The notes beneath the pieces were generated by a model that was not told where the DNA came from, ran no database searches, and saw only the letters and a program-made list of their open reading frames with translations. A program made the translations under genes and the position numbers. Of a stretch of 26,590 nucleotides of DNA, positions 15,880 through 22,607 are shown one piece after another. The stretch is from a virus: the IMG/VR virus record IMGVR_UViG_3300033571_005467, positions 1 to 26,590 of that record; one strand, given 5' to 3'. Each line of letters begins with the position of its first letter. Position 1 is the stretch's first letter.

Positions 15880-17270
15880 TATTCATCCGCCTTTGGTCTA
15901 AGTGCTTTAGATAGACTTTGTTTTTCAGCGACCTGTTTGTCGTTAATTTTGTTAACTTTATCATTGTTGATAAAGCTGGTTTTAAGAGTATCTCTGGCAT
16001 CTTTGCCTTCGAATGTTTCGCCTGGCGCAACGTCTGAAGGACCTAAATTACTCATAGTCATTCTTACATTATCTTCAATCTTAATCCATCTAGTTCCACT
16101 AAATCTAAACAATCTCTTAGGCATGTAATCTGTTCTTAAACAATATTGACCCATAATTGGATTCAATGGGAAAGCAATACCAGCAGTAAAGGCAGTACCA
16201 TTAGGCGGTTCGCCATCGCCAAGTAAGTATCCTTCATATCCGGTGGTCCTTGGAGTTTCCATAACCGAGGCAGCAGTTGGATTGATGTATATAGGATTGC
16301 CGTTGCCGTCTGTTAATAAATTGCCTTCCGGATCTGTGGCCTGCAATTGAGATGATGCATCAATAGTTGAATTGTCAACAGTAAGTAGTTCGCTGTTGCC
16401 ATTTTCATAATTTTTCTGTACAGTATAATATTGAGTAGTATCGTAACCACTCTTAGGAGCATCTGATTCAGCTTGATCAAGAACTGCCTGCGTGATCTGC
16501 ATTTCTCTTTCGTAAGTTGACATAATATCACGTAGACTGTCGGCTAGTTTATAGTAGCTAGGGTTTGGAGGTGCTATTCCGGTAACTTCTCTAAGCACTT
16601 CATATTTCTTACCATCTGATCCGGTTACAATATCACCTGGATAATATGTAACGTCAGTACTCCAAGTTCCGACAAATCCTTCTGTGTTTGCTATGCCGTC
16701 TAGGATATCTTTAAATTCTTGACTATCTACTAGGGGTTTACATTTTGCACGATATAAATGTGGATACCAAGTTACAGAAAATCCCTCTGCTGCTCTAGTC
16801 ACTTCTTCGATAACATAAAAACGTTTGAGTGCAAATGTTAGATCGTTTAGAGCGAACTCATCTTTGAGATGAGGTAATTCTAAAACATCGCCTGCGATTA
16901 TTTTTCTGCCTAATTTATCAACAGTATCATTGATATGAAACGTAATAAAAATCGTATCGTTTTGTAAAAACAATCCAAATTGACTTAGATTAAAATCTGT
17001 GTCTTGGATGTTGTAAACACCGCGCATGATAAAAATGTCTGGATCGTATTTTCTATCTCTATTTTCTAAGAATAGCAGATCTTGGATATTAGTTACGCTG
17101 TCGGTAGCATAGGTGGGTGTAGTTGGCGTATTTTCTGCAGATGCGCCAGGTCCTAGGTATTTGTGAACTAGGACGTCAGTACCGCCCACCTGAAACATTT
17201 CCCAGATAGTTTTATCGATAAATTTATAGTCGTTGCCCTTTTCTGGGCGATAAAGCGAAAGTCTTGGCAT
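15879..17270 (-). CDS. 14: Neck protein gp14-like, with inserted CBM-like module
   Basis: I choose the ATG at 17270 (463 residues, MPRLSLYRPEKGNDYKF), because the longer frame to 17321 would overlap the divergent gp13 start and its promoter. Residues about 79-173 (IFIMRGVYNIQDTDFNLSQF, then ITFHI, then AGDVLELPHL) match the gp14 neck/head-completion family, which joins head and tail in T4. Residues about 198-245 are a CBM5/12-like module (GTWSTDVTYYPGDIV, ending IAPPNPSYYKLAD) like those in the 1127-aa protein. Residues about 387-398 carry LFRFSGTRWIKI. The protein is nearly twice T4 length (256). A late motif GGTAAATA stands seven bases upstream of the ATG. Confidence 0.85.
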   Translation of the reverse strand: MPRLSLYRPEKGNDYKFIDKTIWEMFQVGGTDVLVHKYLGPGASAENTPTTPTYATDSVTNIQDLLFLENRDRKYDPDIFIMRGVYNIQDTDFNLSQFGLFLQNDTIFITFHINDTVDKLGRKIIAGDVLELPHLKDEFALNDLTFALKRFYVIEEVTRAAEGFSVTWYPHLYRAKCKPLVDSQEFKDILDGIANTEGFVGTWSTDVTYYPGDIVTGSDGKKYEVLREVTGIAPPNPSYYKLADSLRDIMSTYEREMQITQAVLDQAESDAPKSGYDTTQYYTVQKNYENGNSELLTVDNSTIDASSQLQATDPEGNLLTDGNGNPIYINPTAASVMETPRTTGYEGYLLGDGEPPNGTAFTAGIAFPLNPIMGQYCLRTDYMPKRLFRFSGTRWIKIEDNVRMTMSNLGPSDVAPGETFEGKDARDTLKTSFINNDKVNKINDKQVAEKQSLSKALRPKADE

Positions 17271-17277
17271 AGTCATA

Positions 17278-17283
17278 TATTTA
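17278..17283 (-). promoter_or_regulatory. Late promoter motif TAAATA driving the gp14 operon
   Basis: On the minus strand GGTAAATA ends at 17278, with a predicted start near 17272, two bases before the ATG at 17270. It is divergent from and only eight bases away from the gp13 late motif. Confidence 0.55.
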
Positions 17284-17291
17284 CCGCTACG

Positions 17292-17298
17292 ATAAATA
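17292..17298 (+). promoter_or_regulatory. Late promoter motif ATAAATA driving gp13; predicted leaderless
   Basis: ATAAATA is followed by CTTGT and the gp13 ATG at 17304. With T4 geometry (start about six bases after the motif) the first transcribed base is the A of the ATG. No SD precedes the gene. Confidence 0.6.
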
Positions 17299-17303
17299 CT
17301 TGT

Positions 17304-18062
17304 ATGAGCCAAATTGACCAATCAAAACAAGCTGTATACGACTACTGTAAAGCCATGCTAGGCGATGGCATGATCGATATAGAACTAGATCCTATACACT
17401 ACGAAACAGCACTAAATCGCTCTCTAGCGGTTTTCCGTCAACGCAGCGATAATGCTGTAGAAGAAAGCTATGCTTTTTTAACTTTGAATAAAGATCAAAA
17501 CGAGTATATTCTGCCAAAAGAAATACAGCAGGTTCGTCAGATCTTTAGACGCAGCATCGGATCAAGATCCGGTGGTGGCGGTGGCGGTACAGTGTTTGAG
17601 CCGTTCAATTTAGCCTATACAAATACCTATTTGCTAAGTTCAACAAATATGGGCGGACTGTTAACCTATGAATTGTTTAGCAGTTATCAAGAACTTGTGG
17701 GTAAGATGTTTGGTTCGTTTATTAACTTCACCTGGCATCCACAGACTAGAAAATTAGTTATAATGCAAAGACCTCGAGGCGAAGAAGAAGTCATGCTTTG
17801 GGTTTACAATACTAAACCTGATTTTTCTATCATAGAAGATACCTACGCCGGCCAATGGATCAAAGACTATTCATTAGCTAACTGTAAAATGATGTTAGGA
17901 CAGGCCCGCGAAAAATTTGCTCAAATAGCAGGACCCACAGGCGGATCGAGCCTCAACGGAGCAGCACTGAAAACCGAAGCCCAACAAGAAATTGAAAAGC
18001 TCACTGACGATTTGATGAAGTTAGTTCCGGGCGGCAGCGGTTATACTTGGATTATCGGTTGA
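17304..18062 (+). CDS. 13: Neck protein gp13-like
   Basis: Encodes 252 residues (T4 gp13 has 309). The N-terminal helices (YDYCKAMLGDGMIDIELDP), FINFTWHPQTRKLVIMQRPRG, the repeat of acidic helices and the C-terminal GGSGYTWIIG are features I associate with gp13 of T4-like marine phages. With gp14 it forms the neck through which DNA-filled heads attach to tails. A Gly-rich loop (residues 90-96) is present. It is divergent from gp14 instead of lying upstream of it on the same strand as in T4. No Shine-Dalgarno precedes the ATG. The stop TGA (18060-18062) overlaps the -35 box of the next gene. Confidence 0.8.
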   Translation: MSQIDQSKQAVYDYCKAMLGDGMIDIELDPIHYETALNRSLAVFRQRSDNAVEESYAFLTLNKDQNEYILPKEIQQVRQIFRRSIGSRSGGGGGGTVFEPFNLAYTNTYLLSSTNMGGLLTYELFSSYQELVGKMFGSFINFTWHPQTRKLVIMQRPRGEEEVMLWVYNTKPDFSIIEDTYAGQWIKDYSLANCKMMLGQAREKFAQIAGPTGGSSLNGAALKTEAQQEIEKLTDDLMKLVPGGSGYTWIIG

Positions 18063-18088
18063 CACTATAAAAATGCGTATGCTATAAT
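18059..18088 (+). promoter_or_regulatory. Near-consensus sigma70 promoter with extended -10
   Basis: TTGACA (18059-18064), an 18-bp spacer, then TATAAT (18083-18088) preceded by TGC, giving the extended TGn element. Both hexamers are perfect. The predicted start is near 18095, leaving a leader of about 14 nt before the kinase ATG at 18109. It overlaps the end of gp13. This is the only host-type promoter of this quality noticed in a late region otherwise controlled by TAAATA motifs. Confidence 0.85.
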
Positions 18089-18098
18089 ATTCTTAATT

Positions 18099-18103
18099 GG
18101 AGG
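18099..18103 (+). promoter_or_regulatory. Shine-Dalgarno GGAGG deciding the kinase start
   Basis: GGAGG lies five bases before the ATG at 18109. It overlaps the alternative TTG at 18097, which would place the SD inside the coding region, so 18109 is the start. Confidence 0.85.
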
Positions 18104-18108
18104 ATATT

Positions 18109-18795
18109 ATGATCATAGGTATTTGCGGGTTTATTGGCAGCGGTAAAGATACAGTCGCTGACTATCTAGTTAATTTTCACGAATTTAGAAGAGAGAGTTT
18201 TGCGTCAACTCTTAAAGATGCAGTAGCGGCAGTGTTTGGCTGGGACCGGATGCTGTTAGAAGGACGCACCAAAGAAGCCAGAGAGTGGCGAGAGCAAGTA
18301 GATCCTTGGTGGGCACAACGTCTAGACATGCCCACACTTACTCCTAGATGGGTCCTACAATATTGGGGTACAGAAGTCTGCCGTAAATCCTTCCATGACG
18401 ATATCTGGATCGCTAGCTTAGAAAACAAACTCCGCAACTCCAAAGACCATGTAGTAATCTCCGATTGTCGTTTCCCTAATGAAATAGCCAGCATTAAAAA
18501 TGCAGGAGGCAAGATTATTTGGGTACAGCGAGGAGAACTACCCGACTGGTACGAAATAGCTGTAGAATCTAACAAAGGTCATAATTGGGCATTTCAAGAA
18601 CTTAAAATGCGTAAAATCCATGCATCAGAAACTGCCTGGGTCGGAACCGACTTTGATTCGATAGTTGATAACAATGGAACTATTGAAGATCTTTACAATC
18701 AGGCAAAATTAATAATCAGCAACGAGGTCGCCCTGTCTCCAAGTAATGCCCAGTTTAGACAGCACTCGAGCACAATTGTAACAGATTGTTTTTAA
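18109..18795 (+). CDS. 1: Deoxynucleoside monophosphate kinase, T4 gp1-like
   Basis: Encodes 228 residues (T4 gp1 has 241). The P-loop GFIGSGKDT (residues 7-15) binds ATP. VLQYWGTEVCR (82-92), VISDCRFPNEI (116-126) and HASE (171-174) are characteristic of the dNMP kinase family. The enzyme phosphorylates dNMPs to dNDPs for phage DNA synthesis and is cytoplasmic. It has its own strong sigma70-type promoter and SD, so it is probably transcribed early by unmodified host polymerase although it lies among late genes. The last 29 codons overlap, on the opposite strand, the end of the HNH-like gene, which suggests an insertion or a compacted junction. Confidence 0.9.
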   Translation: MIIGICGFIGSGKDTVADYLVNFHEFRRESFASTLKDAVAAVFGWDRMLLEGRTKEAREWREQVDPWWAQRLDMPTLTPRWVLQYWGTEVCRKSFHDDIWIASLENKLRNSKDHVVISDCRFPNEIASIKNAGGKIIWVQRGELPDWYEIAVESNKGHNWAFQELKMRKIHASETAWVGTDFDSIVDNNGTIEDLYNQAKLIISNEVALSPSNAQFRQHSSTIVTDCF

Positions 18796-19044
18796 ATTGC
18801 TGTGACGGCAGTTATCTAAATTGCCGTCAATATGAAATACACTAAAAACTTCAGAGTGCGGTGATTTGAAACCGCACTTTTCGCACTGATTTTTTACTCG
18901 ATATCCTGCACGTTTCCATCTTGGAATACCATGATGCAGTCCGTTAGTCATACAGATTTCACACAGGCTTCTATAATAAGTCTTTCCATTCTTTTTATAG
19001 TTAACGGCTCTAGGTCTTTCCCCGCATTTACATAGTGGTCTCAT
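18709..19044 (-). CDS. HNH-like zinc-finger protein, probably catalytically altered
   Basis: Encodes 111 residues. It has a zinc-ribbon-like N-terminus (C5, C7, C28, C31) and a ββα-Me-like C-terminus: C54-x2-C57, then HIDGNLDN (71-78), N83-L and C88-x2-C91. In active HNH nucleases the core is usually HHIDGN with a later C-H-x3-H; here the first His is Phe70 and the position after C91 is Ala, so nuclease activity is doubtful. It is convergent with the kinase and overlaps it by 87 bp; the far end is divergent from the sheath gene. A TAAATA motif lies exactly five bases before the ATG with no SD. Alternative: a structural or DNA-binding zinc protein. Confidence 0.75.
   Translation of the reverse strand: MRPLCKCGERPRAVNYKKNGKTYYRSLCEICMTNGLHHGIPRWKRAGYRVKNQCEKCGFKSPHSEVFSVFHIDGNLDNCRHSNLKTICYNCARVLSKLGITWRQGDLVADY
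18803..18829. repeat. Inverted repeat TGACGGCA/TGCCGTCA
   Basis: Perfect 8-bp arms with an 11-base loop start eight bases after the kinase stop. It lies within the codons for DGNLDNCRH of the HNH-like gene on the minus strand, and no T-run follows. It may protect the kinase mRNA 3' end or be a by-product of the motif codons. Confidence 0.4.
18855..18881 (+). terminator. Possible terminator for the kinase transcript, inside the HNH-like gene
   Basis: AGTGCGGT / ACCGCACT form a perfect 8-bp stem with an 8-base loop, followed by only four T. It lies 60 bases after the kinase stop and inside the minus-strand HNH-like coding region (residues around the C54-C57 zinc knuckle). The U-tract is short, so efficiency is uncertain. 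Confidence 0.4.
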
Positions 19045-19049
19045 AACAG

Positions 19050-19055
19050 TATTTA
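19050..19055 (-). promoter_or_regulatory. Late promoter motif TAAATA for the HNH-like gene; predicted leaderless
   Basis: On the minus strand TTTAAATA is followed by CTGTT and the ATG at 19044. Same geometry as gp13, the tube-initiator-like gene and the internal-head-like gene. Confidence 0.5.
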
Positions 19056-19119
19056 AAAGATCTGGACCTTTTTGTCCCCTTTTTCTGCTAGTATAACAGG
19101 CCGTTTTTCCGATTTACCG

Positions 19120-19126
19120 CTAAATA
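19120..19126 (+). promoter_or_regulatory. Late promoter motif CTAAATA for the sheath-tube operon
   Basis: CTAAATA predicts a start near 19132 and a leader of about 30 nt with AGGAG at 19149-19153, eight bases before the ATG at 19162. It is divergent from the HNH-like gene's late motif 64 bases away. Confidence 0.6.
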
Positions 19127-19161
19127 TTGTTACGAGAGATTTAACCTCAGGAGAATACAAC

Positions 19162-22100
19162 ATGGCACTAGTTTCCCCAGGCATTCAGGTTACCGTAATT
19201 GATGAGAGTTTTTATACACCAGCTGAACCTGGTACAACTCCGTTAATTGTTGTAGCTACAGCCGAGAACAAACTTAATGGAGCGGGAACCGCAACTGCGG
19301 CAGGTACTCTAAAAGCAAACGCAGGTAAAGCGTTTAGAATGACAAGTCAGAAAGATCTTGTTGATACATTTGGTGTACCTTTCTTTGAAAAGACACCTAG
19401 CGCATCACCAATTCACGGTGGCGAAAGAAACGAATATGGTACCTTAGCAGCATACAGCTACTTAGGTGTTTCTAACTCTGCATTTATTGTACGTGCAGAC
19501 GTTGATCTAAATCAATTAGAAGGCAGAACCGCTGTACCAGGCGCAGAGCCAAGAGACGGAACTTGGTGGGTTGATACCCGTAACACAGCTTGGGGTATCC
19601 AAGAGTGGAACGGTGCAGCAGGTAGCACCACAGGCGGTCAAAAGTTCGCAGCTAAAACTCCTATCGTTTTAACTGATGACGATGCAGCTAAAATTGATCA
19701 AAATACATATGCACCTTTAGAATCAGTTGGTTCTGTTGGTGATTATTGCGTAGTAGCACTAACTGTTGGTAACGCAGCAGATGCTGATTTTAGCTTGTTC
19801 AAAGAAAACTTTAAGATCTACTACAAGAGAGATAAAAAATTATTAGGCGGTGACGCTTGGGTTCTAGTTGGCAGCAACGACTGGAAAGCTAGTCATCCAA
19901 CAGTGTCAAGCGGAACTGTTTCTAACCTAACAGCTGGACACAGTTTCACAATTAACGGAACAACTGTAGCAGTACCAAGCGGCTCAACTGTAGCTGCTAG
20001 ACTAACAGCATTAGTTTCAACAATTAATGGTTTGTCTATCACAGGTATTACTGCAAGAGAAAACGGCGGAAGATTGTTCATATTCACCGACGGTGCTAAC
20101 GATGGCGGATTCCCAGGTAGTCCACAAGGTGCCCCTGGCGATTCATCTTTATCCAATGCTATCGTTATTGGTGCAGGAACAGGCACAGCAGTTGGAACTT
20201 CAACAGCAAACGCAGGTGATCTTGGCATTATCGTTGGAACCTACTATGGTCCAGAATTAGCACAGGCACCGCACACACAAGTTCCATTGTTTAAGACTTT
20301 CGATCCAACTCCACGTCCTACAGGTTCTGTATGGATTAAGACAACTGAGCCAAACAACGGCGCTCGTTGGAGAGTTAAGCGTTGGAACTCAGCAACACAA
20401 ACATGGATTCCTTATTCATCACCATTATATGAAAGCGGACACGCAGCACTGTATTTCTTAGATCGCAGTGGCGGTGGTGTTAATATTCCAACAGACGAAC
20501 TGTTTGCTCAATTCAATGCTGACGAAGAGTCTGGCTACGATACAAGCCCAGCTACAGCAGCATTTAGAGTGTGGAGACGTGCAAATACTGAAAGAACTAT
20601 TATTAGATCTTCAGAAATCACAGTCGGAACATTTTCGTCTGGTTCGAAAACATTTACAATTTCTGAATCTGTAAAAGGCGAACTAGCATTGAGTTCACCA
20701 TTTAGCGTTACATTTACCGCAGCAGGTACAGCAGCAGATGCACAAACTATCGCAGCAGCGATCAACGCAGCAGGTTTCACACACGTTGAAGCTGATGTTG
20801 AAGTAATTTCTGCAACACCAGCAGTTTATCAACTAGTTGTTTACCACAAGGTCGGCGGTGATTTTAGATTAAAAGACACATCCGGAACAACATTATCATC
20901 ATTGTTCACAGGATTTAACATTGATTCTGGAGCAGGCACATTAAATTGCTACACAGCTCCAGCAGCTAGCGGTGTTGATTTTATTGCTTCTAACTGGCAA
21001 CCATTTGCATCAAGAGACTTCTTTGCACAAGCAGGCGCACCATTAGACGAACCATTTGATGGTCAACTATGGTACAACCCAAGCTTCAGCGAAGTTGATA
21101 TCATGATCCACAACGGTACAACCTGGGTTGGCTACAGACAAGCAACAAGCCCATACTGGGCAGGGGCAGATGCAGATCGTACAGATCCAAATGGTCCTAT
21201 CGTAAGTGCTACACAACCAGAAACACAAAGCGATGGTACTGTTCTAAAGAATGGTGATCTATGGATCAGCACAGCTGACATTGAAAACTTCCCAACTATC
21301 TACAGATACAATGGTTTATCTCTAGAGTGGGATTTAATTGACAAGACAGACCAAACTACTGAAGACGGTGTTCTATTTGCTGATGCACGTTTTGGTTCTT
21401 CAGGAGCAACAGGCCACGTAGCAGCTACCATCAAAGATCTACTAGCTTCTAACTATCTAGATCCAGACACTCCAGATCCTGCACTATATCCAAAAGGTAT
21501 GATGCTGTGGAATCTACGTAGAAGTGGCGGCAACGTTAAGAAATACAATAACAACTATATCAATACAGCAGAAGACAATCCACGTTTAGGTAATGTAAGT
21601 ATGGCAGCATACTCAACTGATCGTTGGACCACAGCTTCTCCAAACAACGAAGACGGTTCTGGCGCATTTGGTCGCAAGGCACAGCGTAAAGTTGTTGTAA
21701 TGGCAATGAAGAGTGTTATTGATACCAGTGAAGAAATTCGTGATGAAGAGCGTAGAAACTTCAATATCATCGCTGCACCAGGATATCCTGAAGTGTTAAG
21801 CAACTTGATCAACTTAAACATTGATCGTGGCGTAACAGCGTTTGTTGTTGGCGACACACCATTGAGATTGAAGAACAACGCTACAGAACTAATCAACTGG
21901 GGTACTAACGCAAGACTAGTAACAGACAACGGCGACGACGGTATTGTTAGCTTTGACGAGTATTCAGCAGTTTACTATCCAAACGGATTTACAACTGACC
22001 TAGGCGGTGCTAACGCAGTTGTTCCAGCAAGTCACATGATGCTAAGAACAATCGCCCTAAGCGATCAAGTTAGCTATCCATGGTTTGCACCAGCAGGTAC

Positions 22101-22605
22101 AAGACGTGGTGGTATTACTAATGCAACAGCAGTTGGCTTTATCGATGCAGCAACTGGTGAATTCCAGACAGTGGCATTGAACGAAGGTACACGTGATGTT
22201 CTTTATGATCTAAAAGTTAATCCGATCCCATTCTTTGTTGGAGTTGGTCTAGTTGCATACGGTCAAAAGACTCGTGCAAGAAACGCAAGTGCGTTGGATA
22301 GAATTAACGTAGCTCGTTTGATTGTTTACTTACGTAGCCAATTGAATAAGTTAGCTCGTCCATATGTGTTTGAACCAAACGACAAGATCACCAGAGACGA
22401 AATCAAAGGCGCTGTAGAGAGCTTATTACTAGAACTAGTAGGCCTAAGAGCACTTTATGACTTTGCTGTGGTTTGCGACGAATCTAACAACACACCAAGT
22501 AGAATTGACCGCAACGAATTGTGGGTAGATATTGCTATCGAACCTGTTAAGGCCGTTGAGTTTATCTACATTCCACTACGTGTCAAGAACACAGGAGAAA
22601 TCTAA
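19162..22605 (+). CDS. 18: Tail sheath protein gp18-like, enlarged
   Basis: Encodes 1147 residues (T4 gp18 has 659). The start at 19162 (MALVSPGIQVTVIDESF) has AGGAG eight bases upstream; the longer TTG start would include the late promoter in the coding region. The N-terminus SPGIQVTVID and the C-terminal third (SYPWFAPAGTRRGGI, then FVGVGLVAYGQKT, then RINVARLIVYLRSQL, ending KAVEFIYIPLRVKN) are diagnostic of contractile sheath proteins. The middle holds two flagellin-IN-like insertions (about 250-318 and 483-576) and four Trp hairpin motifs (about 130-153, 385-419, 631-658, 695-726). These probably decorate the outer sheath surface. The sheath contracts to drive the tube through the envelope. 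Forms an operon with gp19, two bases apart. Confidence 0.95.
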   Translation: MALVSPGIQVTVIDESFYTPAEPGTTPLIVVATAENKLNGAGTATAAGTLKANAGKAFRMTSQKDLVDTFGVPFFEKTPSASPIHGGERNEYGTLAAYSYLGVSNSAFIVRADVDLNQLEGRTAVPGAEPRDGTWWVDTRNTAWGIQEWNGAAGSTTGGQKFAAKTPIVLTDDDAAKIDQNTYAPLESVGSVGDYCVVALTVGNAADADFSLFKENFKIYYKRDKKLLGGDAWVLVGSNDWKASHPTVSSGTVSNLTAGHSFTINGTTVAVPSGSTVAARLTALVSTINGLSITGITARENGGRLFIFTDGANDGGFPGSPQGAPGDSSLSNAIVIGAGTGTAVGTSTANAGDLGIIVGTYYGPELAQAPHTQVPLFKTFDPTPRPTGSVWIKTTEPNNGARWRVKRWNSATQTWIPYSSPLYESGHAALYFLDRSGGGVNIPTDELFAQFNADEESGYDTSPATAAFRVWRRANTERTIIRSSEITVGTFSSGSKTFTISESVKGELALSSPFSVTFTAAGTAADAQTIAAAINAAGFTHVEADVEVISATPAVYQLVVYHKVGGDFRLKDTSGTTLSSLFTGFNIDSGAGTLNCYTAPAASGVDFIASNWQPFASRDFFAQAGAPLDEPFDGQLWYNPSFSEVDIMIHNGTTWVGYRQATSPYWAGADADRTDPNGPIVSATQPETQSDGTVLKNGDLWISTADIENFPTIYRYNGLSLEWDLIDKTDQTTEDGVLFADARFGSSGATGHVAATIKDLLASNYLDPDTPDPALYPKGMMLWNLRRSGGNVKKYNNNYINTAEDNPRLGNVSMAAYSTDRWTTASPNNEDGSGAFGRKAQRKVVVMAMKSVIDTSEEIRDEERRNFNIIAAPGYPEVLSNLINLNIDRGVTAFVVGDTPLRLKNNATELINWGTNARLVTDNGDDGIVSFDEYSAVYYPNGFTTDLGGANAVVPASHMMLRTIALSDQVSYPWFAPAGTRRGGITNATAVGFIDAATGEFQTVALNEGTRDVLYDLKVNPIPFFVGVGLVAYGQKTRARNASALDRINVARLIVYLRSQLNKLARPYVFEPNDKITRDEIKGAVESLLLELVGLRALYDFAVVCDESNNTPSRIDRNELWVDIAIEPVKAVEFIYIPLRVKNTGEI

Positions 22606-22607
22606 AA

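Noticed and set aside
15772-16128. 118-codon plus-strand open frame across the gp15/gp14 junction.
   Set aside because: It is antisense to two well-supported genes, with no start signals and low-complexity Leu/Ser composition.
17271-17321. Longer gp14 start at 17321 (17 extra residues).
   Set aside because: It would overlap the gp13 start and both late promoters; the shorter MPRLSLYRPEKG start follows a TAAATA motif at a plausible distance.
18177-18575. 132-codon minus-strand open frame inside the kinase gene.
   Set aside because: It is entirely antisense to a clear dNMP kinase, with no SD or promoter and no recognisable domain.
19072-19161. TTG start adding 30 residues to the sheath.
   Set aside because: The late promoter and SD would lie inside the coding region; ATG 19162 with AGGAG and the SPGI N-terminus fits the family.
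21555-21929. 124-codon minus-strand open frame inside the sheath gene.
   Set aside because: It lies opposite sheath coding sequence and its hydrophobic composition is that of a reverse-complement shadow.
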